From contig JAUXWO010000129.1 of NCBI GenBank assembly GCA_030680175.1, forward strand, positions 1 through 57,925: a DNA stretch of 57,925 bases, read 5' to 3'. The position numbers and the translations under genes were made by a program. The notes under the pieces are model-generated. The model was not told the origin of the DNA. It saw only the letters and a program-made list of their open reading frames with translations, and ran no database searches. Below are positions 1 to 8,790 of the stretch, in pieces; position 1 is the first letter of the stretch, and every line of letters starts with the position of its first letter. This stretch comes from Vicinamibacterales bacterium (GTDB taxonomy: Bacteria > Acidobacteriota > Vicinamibacteria > Vicinamibacterales > UBA2999).

Positions 1-2985
1 GCCGGCGCGCTGGTGGCGCTCGCGGCCTCGGCGTTCGAGCGGCGGCACGGGCAGCGCGCGCGCGAGGCGCGGCAGGCCCGGCGGACGTCCGGGACGGCGT
101 CGCTCGGACGCCTCGTCGCCTGGCATCTGCCCGCCGGCGCGCTGGCGACGCTCGCGCTCGTGGCCTACGAACAGCGGCTGCGCGCGGGACTGCCCGGGCT
201 CGATACGGATGTGCTCCGCTTCTCGCTCCACCCCTGGGATACGGAGCGCGTGCTGCTCGGGCTGAGCCTCGTGATCCTGCATGCGGCGGTCCTCGGCGGG
301 ATGGTGCTGGTGCTCCGTGGGGCGTTGCTCGCGTCGGGGCCCGCGGCCTCGGCCGGCGCGCGGCTGCTGGTGCCCGCGCTCTGGGCCGCCTCCGCCCTGG
401 CCGCCGTGGCCGACCCGGCCACGCGCGCGGCCCTGCCCGTCACGCCGTTTCTGCTCGCCACCGCCTTCGTGATCGCCGCGGCGTGGACGTCGGGCGCCTA
501 TCGGCTGGCGCTCGGCCGCGCCTCGCAGGCGCAGAGGCTCGCCGGCTTCTTCCTGGCCCTGCTGCTGCCGTCCATCGTGATGTACCCGTCGATCGTCGAT
601 GCGGGCGGCCGCGCGCGCCGGCAGATCGTCGAGACGCGCTATGCCGCCGACGTCATCAGCCAGCGCGCCGACCTGCAACTGCATCTCGCCGCGGCCCTCG
701 AGGAGATCGATCGGCTGCCGGCGCTCGACGAGCTCGTCGCGACGGCCGCCCCCGCGGCGGTCGGGCCGCTGTCGACCGATGCGGCCTTCCGCGTCTGGTC
801 GCAGACGACGCTGGCGGACCAGCGGCTGACGTCCTCGATCGAACTCTACGACCCGGGCGGCGCGCTCGTGAGCCGCTTCGCGTTGAATCTGCCGGACACC
901 ACCGGCGGCGGCGGCATCGGGTGGCAGGATGCCACGTGCGCCTGGGAGGTCTTCGAGGAGGTGTCGCCGTTCTTTGCCGACGAGCGCCGGCTCCTCCACG
1001 CGGGACGCCGGTTGTGCCAGGGCCCCACGCCCGGCGCGGGCGATGGCTGGATCGAGGTCCACGTGATGCTCGACTACGGCAACCTGCCCTTCATCACGGC
1101 GCAGAACCCGTACGTCGCGCTCCTCCGTTCCGGCGGCCTGAACGCGGATGACGTGGCGCACGACGACCTCGAGTTCACCGTCTACGGCTGGAGCCGCCGG
1201 CCGTTGTACGTGTCGGGACCGGATGCCTGGCCGCTGACCGAGGACGTCTTCGCCCGGATCTACGCCTCGCGCGATCCCTTCTGGGAGGTGATGACGCGCG
1301 GCGGCACGGCCTACGACGTCTACTTCATGAACGACCGCGGTGCGATCTACGCGCTCGGGTACCCGCGCGCGTCGGCCTTCGGCCAGATCATCGCGATCGC
1401 GGAGCTGACGGTGCTCGTCGGCGCCGGCTTCGTCGGCCTGCTCCTGGGCGGGTTCGTCTGGGGCGCACTCGCGACGCGCACGCCGGTGTCGGGGCGCGCG
1501 CTCCTCCGGGAGATCCGCGCCAGCTTCTACCGCAAGCTCTATCTCGCGTTCGTGCTGGCGGCCGTCGTCCCCGTGCTCGCGTTGGCGGTCGTCACGCGGA
1601 CGTACATCGCCGGCCTGATGCGCGCCGACGTCGAGGGCGAGGCCATCCGCACCGCCGCGGCGGCCAGCCGCGTCGTGGCGGACTTCGCGAGCATCCAGGC
1701 CCGTGGCGCGACCGACGTGCCCGGAGTGGACGATTCCCTCATCGTGTGGCTCAGCCGCGTGGTGGCGCAGGACGTGAACCTGTACGAGGGCGCATCGCTG
1801 CTCGGCTCGAGCGAGCGGAACCTGTTTGCCTCCGGCCTCCTCTCCACGCGCACTCCCGCGGACGTGTACCGGGCGATCGCGCTCGAGGGGCGTCCGGCGT
1901 TCGTCGGGCAGGAATCCGTCGGGCAGTATCAGTACCTCGTGGCCGCCGCGCCCGTGCGGGTGCAGGGCCGCGATGCGATCCTCACGGTGCCGCTGACCCT
2001 GCGCCAGCGGGAGATCGAGCGGCAGATCGACGAACTCGACCGCCGCGTCCTGCTCGCGGCCCTGGTCTTCATCCTCGTGGGGGCGGCGATCGGCTACTCG
2101 ATGGCGGAGCGGATCGCCGACCCGGTCAACCGCCTGATGACGGCCACCAGGCGCATCGCGGCCGGCGACCTCGATCAGCATGTGCTCGCCACGTCGCGCG
2201 ACGAACTGCAGCGGCTCGTGGACGCGTTCAACGGGATGGCGGCGGACCTGCGCCGTCAGCGGCGGGAACTCGAGCGCACGAACCGCCTCGAAGCGTGGGC
2301 CGAGATGGCGCGGCAGGTGGCGCACGACATCAAGAATCCCTTGACGCCCATCCAGCTGAACGCCGAGCATCTCCGGCGCGTGCACCATGACCGGGGACGG
2401 CCGCTCGACCCGGTGCTCGACGAGTGTGTGTCGACCATCCTCACGCAGGTGCGCCTGCTCCGCCAGATCGCCTCGGAGTTCTCGAGCTTCGCGTCGTCAC
2501 CCGAGGCCCGCCCCGTGGAGGCCGAGCTCGGCGCGCTGCTGAGCGAGGTCGTGGAGCCGTACCGCGCGGGCCTGGCGGATCGCATCGCGATCGACCTCCA
2601 GGTGCACACGCCGCTGCCGCCCGTGCGCATCGACCGGACGCTCGTCGGACGCGCGATCACCAACGTCATCGAGAACGCCCTCCATGCCATGCCGGGCGCC
2701 GGCACGTTGACGATTGCGGCGGGTCCGGTGGAGGGCACGATGGTGCCGGTCGTCGTGCGCGACACGGGGATGGGGATGGACGAGGAGGCCGTGGCGCGGC
2801 TGTTCGAGCCCTACTTCTCCACCAAGGCGACAGGCACGGGCCTCGGGCTGACGATCGCACGGCGCAACATCGAGCTGTGTGGCGGCACGATCGGCGTGCA
2901 GAGCGCCCCTGGCGAGGGCACGACCGTGCGTGTGTGCCTGCCGGTCACGGATCGGCGGGCGCCTGCCCCCGCGCCCGCCGCCTGA
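1..2985 (+). CDS. NtrY-like membrane sensor histidine kinase (5' end outside window)
   Basis: The reading frame is open from base 1, so the true start lies upstream. Residues below are counted from the GTG at 13. The N-terminal third has several hydrophobic segments (to about residue 190), then an extracytoplasmic sensing region, membrane segments near 455-480 and 510-535, a second sensing region and a last membrane segment near 680-700. A HAMP linker (about 700-750) leads to the HisKA domain, with the phospho-accepting His771 in VAHDIKNPLTP. The HATPase domain follows, with an N box (NVIENALHAM), G1 (RDTGMGM), F box (PYFSTK) and G2 (GTGLGL). The architecture resembles NtrY, which usually phosphorylates an NtrC-type regulator. 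No response regulator is seen on this side, so the partner should lie upstream. Ligand unknown. Confidence 0.85.
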   Translation, partial: AGALVALAASAFERRHGQRAREARQARRTSGTASLGRLVAWHLPAGALATLALVAYEQRLRAGLPGLDTDVLRFSLHPWDTERVLLGLSLVILHAAVLGGMVLVLRGALLASGPAASAGARLLVPALWAASALAAVADPATRAALPVTPFLLATAFVIAAAWTSGAYRLALGRASQAQRLAGFFLALLLPSIVMYPSIVDAGGRARRQIVETRYAADVISQRADLQLHLAAALEEIDRLPALDELVATAAPAAVGPLSTDAAFRVWSQTTLADQRLTSSIELYDPGGALVSRFALNLPDTTGGGGIGWQDATCAWEVFEEVSPFFADERRLLHAGRRLCQGPTPGAGDGWIEVHVMLDYGNLPFITAQNPYVALLRSGGLNADDVAHDDLEFTVYGWSRRPLYVSGPDAWPLTEDVFARIYASRDPFWEVMTRGGTAYDVYFMNDRGAIYALGYPRASAFGQIIAIAELTVLVGAGFVGLLLGGFVWGALATRTPVSGRALLREIRASFYRKLYLAFVLAAVVPVLALAVVTRTYIAGLMRADVEGEAIRTAAAASRVVADFASIQARGATDVPGVDDSLIVWLSRVVAQDVNLYEGASLLGSSERNLFASGLLSTRTPADVYRAIALEGRPAFVGQESVGQYQYLVAAAPVRVQGRDAILTVPLTLRQREIERQIDELDRRVLLAALVFILVGAAIGYSMAERIADPVNRLMTATRRIAAGDLDQHVLATSRDELQRLVDAFNGMAADLRRQRRELERTNRLEAWAEMARQVAHDIKNPLTPIQLNAEHLRRVHHDRGRPLDPVLDECVSTILTQVRLLRQIASEFSSFASSPEARPVEAELGALLSEVVEPYRAGLADRIAIDLQVHTPLPPVRIDRTLVGRAITNVIENALHAMPGAGTLTIAAGPVEGTMVPVVVRDTGMGMDEEAVARLFEPYFSTKATGTGLGLTIARRNIELCGGTIGVQSAPGEGTTVRVCLPVTDRRAPAPAPAA

Positions 2986-2998
2986 GCCGTGGCGGGCG

Positions 2999-3781
2999 CT
3001 ACTCCCCCGTCGTCCCGGCCGGTTCGTCCGGTGCGCCATCCTTGCGGCGCACGTAGGAGATCACGCCATCGATGATTGGGGAGACGAGATAGAGGTAGGC
3101 CATCACGACGAGGACTCGCTGCGGCTCGGTGACGATCAACGCGATGATCGCCGCCAGGAGCGCCAGCCACTGGTAGCTGCGCCGCGCGCGGAGATCGAAC
3201 GTCTTGAAGCTCTGGAAGCGGAACGCGCTCACCATGAGCAGCGCCACGATGAGCAGCATCGCCATCGCGAGATACGCTTCGGGGCGGCTCTCGAACCCGG
3301 CCGGATAGTAGTACACGGTCGACGCCGGCACCGCCGCCGCCGCCGGGCTGGGCATCCCGACGAAGTAGCGCTTGTCGGCGACCGGCTGGATGTTGAAGCG
3401 CGCCAGGCGCAGCGCGGCGGCCGTCAGGTAGAGGAAGCCCACCGCCCACCCGAGCCGGCCGAGCGGCAGGAGCCCCCACAGAAACACCAGCACCGCCGGC
3501 GCCATGCCGAACGAGATCAGATCGGCCAGCGAGTCGAACTCGACGCCGAACGCACTGGTCGTGCCGGTCATGCGCGCGATGCGGCCGTCGAGCATGTCGA
3601 GCACGATCGCGAAGCCAATGAACGGCGCCGCGGTCAGGAAGTCGCCGCGGATGGCGTAGACCACGCAGGCCCATCCGCAGAACAGGTTGGCGACCGTGAA
3701 GAGGCTCGGCAGCAGGTAGACGCCGCGGCGCAGGCCGCGACGCGTGGGCACGGTGTCGCCGGCGATCGGGACGTCGGTCAC
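2999..3781 (-). CDS. pssA: CDP-diacylglycerol--serine O-phosphatidyltransferase
   Basis: Makes phosphatidylserine from CDP-diacylglycerol and serine in the inner membrane, the first committed step to phosphatidylethanolamine. The 260-residue protein is multi-spanning. It carries the CDP-alcohol phosphotransferase signature D-G-x2-A-R-x8-G-x3-D-x3-D, seen as DGRIARMTG followed by GVEFDSLAD, at about residues 62-84. Its ATG overlaps the stop of psd by four bases (ATGA), so the two enzymes of the pathway are translationally coupled in the order psd-pssA. The gene converges on the sensor kinase with a 13-bp gap. Confidence 0.9.
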   Translation of the reverse strand: MTDVPIAGDTVPTRRGLRRGVYLLPSLFTVANLFCGWACVVYAIRGDFLTAAPFIGFAIVLDMLDGRIARMTGTTSAFGVEFDSLADLISFGMAPAVLVFLWGLLPLGRLGWAVGFLYLTAAALRLARFNIQPVADKRYFVGMPSPAAAAVPASTVYYYPAGFESRPEAYLAMAMLLIVALLMVSAFRFQSFKTFDLRARRSYQWLALLAAIIALIVTEPQRVLVVMAYLYLVSPIIDGVISYVRRKDGAPDEPAGTTGE

Positions 3782-4407
3782 CGGGACTCCAAGACGGCCA
3801 GGATGGTTTCGCCGCCCACCACCCGGTCGCCCGTGGTCACCCGCAGGGTGGCCGTCAGCGGCAGGAAGACGTCCATCCGCGAGCCGAACTTCATCACACC
3901 GAACTTCTGCCCGCGGGTGACGGTGTCACCGGGGGCGATGCGGCAGACGATGCGGCGCGCGAGGACGCCAACGACCTGGCGGAAGACGATCGGGATGCCG
4001 TCGTGATCCAACTCGATCTCCGTTCGCTCATTGATCGCACCAGACTCCCGCCTGTAGGCCGGCAGGAACTTGCCCGGGTGGTAGTCCACCCGGGTGACGC
4101 GGCCCGCGACCGGCGTCCGGTTGACGTGGACGTCCACCGGCGACAGGAAGATCGTGATCTGCTGCCACTCGCCGGGCGGCGCGCCGGGATCGGCCGCGCC
4201 GGCCAGCATCACGCGCCCGTCGGCGGGCGACACGACCAGCCCCGCGTCCGCCGGCACCGTCCGTCCGGGATCGCGAAAGAAGAACAGGAAGAAGGCGGCC
4301 AGCACCACGAGGGGCACCGCACCGGCACGCCCCAGCCACCAGCCGGCGACGAGGGCCAGGCCGAGGGCCACGAGAACGAAAGGCCAACCGGCCCGATCTA
4401 TCAGCAT
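3778..4407 (-). CDS. psd: Phosphatidylserine decarboxylase (short, archaeal-type)
   Basis: Decarboxylates phosphatidylserine to phosphatidylethanolamine with a pyruvoyl cofactor made by self-cleavage. A membrane segment lies near the N-terminus. The cleavage site is the Gly-Ser in KFGSRMDVF, with Ser176 the residue that should become the pyruvoyl group, about 35 residues from the C-terminus as expected. The start at 4407 (MLIDRAGWPF) is chosen because it directly precedes the membrane segment. An upstream in-frame start at 4479 would add 24 residues of unlikely composition. At about 209 residues it matches the short PSD form rather than the 320-residue E. coli type. Coupled to pssA. Confidence 0.85.
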   Translation of the reverse strand: MLIDRAGWPFVLVALGLALVAGWWLGRAGAVPLVVLAAFFLFFFRDPGRTVPADAGLVVSPADGRVMLAGAADPGAPPGEWQQITIFLSPVDVHVNRTPVAGRVTRVDYHPGKFLPAYRRESGAINERTEIELDHDGIPIVFRQVVGVLARRIVCRIAPGDTVTRGQKFGVMKFGSRMDVFLPLTATLRVTTGDRVVGGETILAVLESR

Positions 4408-4521
4408 GTGTGTGAAAGCAATCAAGGGCCGGGCGTGATCGCCCGGGCCGTCACTGACCCGGGCGCCGCGCAACAACACGCCGGGAAGCAGGGGCGAGCA
4501 CCCCGGCCTCGCCGCAATCGA

Positions 4522-4767
4522 TCAGGCCGGCATCGCCGCACCCGAGACACCCCCGCGGTACTGGCGGAGCATGTCTTCCATCCGATCTTTCAGGTGGAGC
4601 TTCTGCTTCTTCAGTGTGACTTCGTTGAGTTGTTCCTCGTCGGAGAGGTAGGGCTTGGAGGAGAGCTCGTCGAGTCGATCTTCGAGCTCGTGGTGCTTTG
4701 CGGCCAGCTGGCGGAACTCGTCGTTGGTCTCGAGCAGCAGGTCCTTGGTGTCCTCTGCATCAGCCAT
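4522..4767 (-). CDS. DUF465 (YdcH/SlyX-like) small coiled-coil protein
   Basis: An 81-residue, strongly charged protein. It has a helical hairpin: FRQLAAKHHELEDRLDELSS, then a short turn, then EEQLNEVTLKKQKLHLKDRM. This pattern (Lx2xHxxLE followed by LKKxKLxLKD) is typical of the DUF465/YdcH family, whose members are small cytoplasmic proteins of unclear function. A strong ribosome binding site (AGGAGG, around 4778) lies a normal distance before the ATG. It stands alone, between psd and rimI. Confidence 0.75.
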   Translation of the reverse strand: MADAEDTKDLLLETNDEFRQLAAKHHELEDRLDELSSKPYLSDEEQLNEVTLKKQKLHLKDRMEDMLRQYRGGVSGAAMPA

Positions 4768-4850
4768 CGTACGCTCGGCCTCCTTCCCGGGTGTCGGCCA
4801 CCCGATGTGGCCGTCCCTAGTTGGCACTCTACCACCGGCCCTCACGGGGT

Positions 4851-5315
4851 TCAAGGCGGAGACGGCTCCGGTTCGCGCCAGAGAATCAACGCATCTTCGA
4901 GCGGGTTGGCGTAGTACTGGCGCCGGAGGCCGGTCTGCCGGAATCCGGCCTGTTCGTAGAGGCGAAGGGCGGCCTCGTTCGAGCGGCGCACCTCGAGCGT
5001 GGCTCTGGGCGCGCCGAGCCGGGTCCCTTCCGCCAGCACATGCCGCAAGAGCGCGGCGCCGAGCCCCTGCCGCCGCCACTCGGGCCGCACCGCGAAGCTG
5101 TTGATGTGGATCTCGTCGACGATGCGCCAGAACGAGCAGTACGCGGCGACCCTGACGCCCGGCGCGCGGGCCAGGAGGATGAAGCAGCGGCCCGGATCCG
5201 CCAGCTCCCGCTCGTAGTCGGCCCGGGACCAGGGATGGTTGAAGCACGCCTCGTCCACCGCCAGCACCCCCTCCAGATCGTCGGCGCCCGAGAGCCGGTC
5301 GAAGGTCCAGGTCAC
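4851..5315 (-). CDS. rimI: Ribosomal-protein-alanine N-acetyltransferase (GNAT)
   Basis: A 154-residue GNAT-fold acetyltransferase. The acetyl-CoA binding motif A is RRQGLGAALL at residues 81-90. The sequence SFWRIVDEIHINSFAV before it and YEQAGFRQTGLRRQYYANP after it are typical of RimI, which acetylates the N-terminal alanine of ribosomal protein S18. It starts with GTG at 5315, overlapping the tsaB stop by four bases (GTGA). The tsaB-rimI pairing is common across bacteria and supports both names. Other GNAT substrates cannot be excluded. Confidence 0.85.
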   Translation of the reverse strand: MTWTFDRLSGADDLEGVLAVDEACFNHPWSRADYERELADPGRCFILLARAPGVRVAAYCSFWRIVDEIHINSFAVRPEWRRQGLGAALLRHVLAEGTRLGAPRATLEVRRSNEAALRLYEQAGFRQTGLRRQYYANPLEDALILWREPEPSPP

Positions 5316-6037
5316 GGCGTCGGGGGGACGAGCTGAGCCCGGCGTTCGCGCTCGAGCTCGACGTCGGGACGCCGGACGTACAGCGGCTGCAACGCATGCG
5401 GCGGTCCGGCCTGTCCGGCGAGCGCGCGGAGGCGCCCGATGTGCGCCAGCGCACCGGCGAGCAGCGGGTGCGCGGGGTGCACGGTGAACCGTCCGCTGGC
5501 GCCGATCAGGTCCGCATGCCGGCGCGCGGCGTCGCCGACGAACACGGTCCCCGCCGGCAGCCAGGCGGCCCAGTCTGCGAGGACCTGCGCGGGTGGCCCC
5601 ACGACGGGGGCCGCGTCGGGGACGGGATCGCGCGTGTCCGGCCCAAAGGTGTACGTCGCGCCGAAGACCTCGCCGCGCGAGGCCTCCATCCAGACCGCCA
5701 TGGAGGCCGCGCCGCCCTCCGGCGCCCGCGCGCTCCAGGCGAGCGCATCGAGGGCCGAGACGCCGATCGCCGGACGGTCCAGGGCCATGGCGAGCCCCTG
5801 GACCACCGCCAGTCCGATGCGGAGGCCGGTGAACGCGCCCGGCCCCGTGGCGACGACGAGCAGGTCGAGGTCCTGGCGGGCGACGCCCGCCTGCGCGAGC
5901 ACCTGCGCGATCTCTGCGGGCAGCCGCTCGGTGTGCGTGCGCGTGCGGTCCCCCTCGAGTTCGGCCAGCAGCCGGGCATCCTCGATGACGGCCACACTGC
6001 CGGCGGGGGTCGTGGTATCGAGGGCCAGGGCGCGCAT
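5312..6037 (-). CDS. tsaB: tRNA N6-threonylcarbamoyladenosine synthesis protein TsaB
   Basis: A 241-residue ASKHA-fold protein that partners TsaD and TsaE in making t6A37 in ANN-decoding tRNAs. The N-terminal MRALALDTTTPAGSVAV and the later VVATGPGAFTGLRIGLAVVQGLA are family hallmarks. The start at 6037 fits the usual TsaB N-terminus; the open frame extends another 27 codons upstream without family similarity. A -10-like TATCCT lies 10 nt before the ATG. The gene is divergent from mutS over an 83-bp spacer and coupled to rimI downstream. Confidence 0.9.
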   Translation of the reverse strand: MRALALDTTTPAGSVAVIEDARLLAELEGDRTRTHTERLPAEIAQVLAQAGVARQDLDLLVVATGPGAFTGLRIGLAVVQGLAMALDRPAIGVSALDALAWSARAPEGGAASMAVWMEASRGEVFGATYTFGPDTRDPVPDAAPVVGPPAQVLADWAAWLPAGTVFVGDAARRHADLIGASGRFTVHPAHPLLAGALAHIGRLRALAGQAGPPHALQPLYVRRPDVELERERRAQLVPPTP

Positions 6038-6120
6038 GGTCGCCCTCAGGATAGCGCGGTATACTCGACCCTGTCGCCCGGCGCCGCCACGGCCCCCCAT
6101 CGACGAGGTCCCAACCACCC

Positions 6121-8790
6121 GTGTCCCGCCCCCTCGAACACGCGCCGCCGCTGCCCGCGGAGGGCGCGACCGTCACGCCGGCCATGCGGCAGTATCTGGA
6201 CGCGAAGCGGGCCCATCCGTCCGCCCTCGTGTTCTTCCGGATGGGCGATTTCTACGAGATGTTCTACGAGGATGCGCTGGTCGCCGCGCGCGCGCTCGAC
6301 CTGACGCTCACCTCGCGATCGAAGGATCCGACCGGCGCCTCGATCCCGATGTGTGGCGTGCCGTTCCACGCGGCGGACGGCTACATCGGCCGGCTCGTGA
6401 GCAAGGGCTACCGCGTCGCGGTCTGCGAGCAGGTCGAGGATCCGAAGAAGGCCAAGGGCGTCGTCAAGCGCGAGGTCGTGCGCGTGGTCTCGCCGGGCAC
6501 GCTGACGGACGCGGCGTATCTGGACGCGCGCGAGCCCGCCTTCCTCATGGCGGTCTCGGGTCTCGATGGCGGCGACGACGCCGTGGTCGGGGCGGCGGTG
6601 CTGGATCTGTCGACCGGCGAGTTCAGCGTGGGCGAGTACCGCGGGCGTGCGGGGCTGCAGGCGCTCGCCGACGACGTCGCGGTGATCCGCCCGCGCGAGA
6701 TCGTCGCGCCGGCCGGCGTGGATGTGCGGGCGGCCATCCCGGGCGTCGCGCAGGCCGAGATTCCGCTCACGGCGCTCGAGGGCTGGCAGTTCGACTACGC
6801 CTCCGCCCGCCAGACGTTGCTCGACCAGCTGCGCGTGCACGGGCTCGAGGGCTTCGGCCTTGACGGCCACGAGCCGGCGGTGGCCGCCTGCGGCGCGCTG
6901 ATCCGCTACCTGCGCGACACGCAGAAGGCCGACCTGCTCCACGTCCGCACGCTGCGCGTCCGCACCTCGGCCGACGCGCTGCTCGTGGATCCGACCACGC
7001 TGAAGCACCTGGAGGTGGTGGAGTCGGTGAGCGGCGGGCGCGCCGGGTCGCTGCTCCACGAGATCGACCGGACCTCCACGGCCATGGGCGGCCGGCTGCT
7101 GCGCGCGTGGCTCCTGCGTCCGCTCGTCTCGCTCGAGGCGATTCGCGAGCGGCTGGATGCGGTCGAGGAGTTCGCGTTCCGGACGACCGAGCGCGGCAAG
7201 CTGCGCGACACGCTCCGTACCGTGCAGGACCTGGAGCGCCTGGCCTCGCGCGTGGCGCTCTCGACGGCGGGCCCGCGCGACCTCGTGGCGCTCAAGCAGT
7301 CGCTGGCCGCGGCGCCGCGCGTGAAGATGCTCCTCGCCGAGTGCGAGGCGCCGCTCGTGCGCAGCCTCCTGGCGTCGCTCGACGAGCTGGCCGACGTGCG
7401 CGGATGGATCGAGCAGGCCGTCGTCGACGAGCCGCCGGCCCTGGCCCGCGACGGCGGCAGCCTCCGTGACGGCGTCGACGCCGAGCTGGATGACCTGCGC
7501 CACATCAGCCGGTCCGGCAAGCAGCTCATCGCCGAGATGGAGGAGGCCGAGCGGGCGCGCACCGGCATCGCGTCCCTGAAGGTGCGCTTCAACCGCGTCT
7601 TCGGGTACTACATCGAGATCTCGAAGGCCAACCTCCACCTCGTGCCCGACGACTACCTGCGCAAGCAGACGATTGCCGGCGGCGAGCGTTTCATCACGCC
7701 CGCCCTGAAGGACTACGAGGAGAAGGTGCTCGGCGCCGACGAGCGGATCCTCGAGCGCGAACTCACGCTGTTCGAGGCGCTGCGTCAGCGCGTGGCGGCC
7801 GAGTCGTCGCGCGTGCTCGACACGGCGCGCGCCATCGCCTCCCTCGACGTCCTGGCGGGGCTCGCGGAGACGGCCGCCGTGGCCAACTTCACCAAGCCGC
7901 ATGTCCACGAGGGCGACGAGCTCGTCGCGAGCGACGTGCGCCATCCGGTCGTGGAGCGGCTGGCCGGCGGCGCGTTCGTCCCGAACGACGTGTCCCTCGA
8001 CGGCACGGCGCGCCAGCTGGTGATCCTGACGGGCCCCAACATGGGCGGCAAGTCCACCTACCTGCGGCAGGTGGCCCTGCTCTCGCTGCTCGCGCAGTCG
8101 GGATCGTTCGTGCCGGCGCGCGAGGCCAAGCTGAGCCTGGTGGACCGCATCTACGCCCGCGTCGGCGCCTCCGACAACATCGCGCGCGGCCAGTCGACCT
8201 TCATGGTCGAGATGCAGGAGACGGCGCACATCCTGAACGGCGCGACCTCGCGCAGCCTCGTCGTGCTCGACGAGATCGGCCGCGGCACGGCCACCTTCGA
8301 TGGCCTGAGCATCGCCTGGGCCGTGGCCGAACACCTGGCGACGAGCGCGGTCGCGCGGCCGAAGACGCTCTTCGCCACGCACTATCACGAGCTCACGGAC
8401 CTGGCCGACGGCGTCGAGGGCGTGGTCAACCATCACGTCGCCGCGCGCGAGTGGCAGGACGACATCATCTTCCTGCACAAGATCCTGCCCGGCCGCTCCG
8501 ACCGCAGCTACGGCATCCAGGTCGCGCGGCTCGCCGGCCTGCCGCCCTCGGTCATCGCGCGGGCGCGCGCGATTCTGGGCGCGCTCGAGACCGACGAGCT
8601 GTCGCGGGGCGGGCGGCCGGCCCTGAGCGGCGCCCCGGCCGCCGCGCCACAGCAGCAGCTCGGGCTCTTCCAGACCGTCGTCGACGACCGCTTCCGTGAC
8701 CGGCTGCGGGCGCTCGACATCGATCAGACCACCCCGCTCGAGGCCCTGCGGCTGCTCGCCGAACTGCGGCGGGAGGCCACGGAGGAATGA
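6121..8790 (+). CDS. mutS: DNA mismatch repair ATPase MutS
   Basis: An 889-residue mismatch recognition protein of full length. The mismatch-reading Phe-x-Glu motif sits in RMGDFYEMFYEDA near residue 45. The connector, core/lever and clamp domains follow. The ATPase has Walker A GPNMGGKS from about residue 638, the signature DEIGRGTATFDG (Walker B region) and the ATHYHEL segment. The C-terminal tail carries a helical segment, as in MutS1. The start is GTG at 6121, with a GAGG sequence about 15 nt before it. A -10-like TATACT lies at about 6060. No mutL lies in the window. Its stop overlaps the next ORF by four bases. Confidence 0.96.
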   Translation: MSRPLEHAPPLPAEGATVTPAMRQYLDAKRAHPSALVFFRMGDFYEMFYEDALVAARALDLTLTSRSKDPTGASIPMCGVPFHAADGYIGRLVSKGYRVAVCEQVEDPKKAKGVVKREVVRVVSPGTLTDAAYLDAREPAFLMAVSGLDGGDDAVVGAAVLDLSTGEFSVGEYRGRAGLQALADDVAVIRPREIVAPAGVDVRAAIPGVAQAEIPLTALEGWQFDYASARQTLLDQLRVHGLEGFGLDGHEPAVAACGALIRYLRDTQKADLLHVRTLRVRTSADALLVDPTTLKHLEVVESVSGGRAGSLLHEIDRTSTAMGGRLLRAWLLRPLVSLEAIRERLDAVEEFAFRTTERGKLRDTLRTVQDLERLASRVALSTAGPRDLVALKQSLAAAPRVKMLLAECEAPLVRSLLASLDELADVRGWIEQAVVDEPPALARDGGSLRDGVDAELDDLRHISRSGKQLIAEMEEAERARTGIASLKVRFNRVFGYYIEISKANLHLVPDDYLRKQTIAGGERFITPALKDYEEKVLGADERILERELTLFEALRQRVAAESSRVLDTARAIASLDVLAGLAETAAVANFTKPHVHEGDELVASDVRHPVVERLAGGAFVPNDVSLDGTARQLVILTGPNMGGKSTYLRQVALLSLLAQSGSFVPAREAKLSLVDRIYARVGASDNIARGQSTFMVEMQETAHILNGATSRSLVVLDEIGRGTATFDGLSIAWAVAEHLATSAVARPKTLFATHYHELTDLADGVEGVVNHHVAAREWQDDIIFLHKILPGRSDRSYGIQVARLAGLPPSVIARARAILGALETDELSRGGRPALSGAPAAAPQQQLGLFQTVVDDRFRDRLRALDIDQTTPLEALRLLAELRREATEE

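Noticed and set aside
2999-4407. psd-pssA as an unusual lipid system
   Set aside because: Both are ordinary phosphatidylethanolamine synthesis genes in a common arrangement.
6046-8478. An 810-codon open frame antisense to mutS
   Set aside because: Its product is Arg/His/Glu-rich without motifs and mirrors the third-position GC of mutS. It is a shadow frame.
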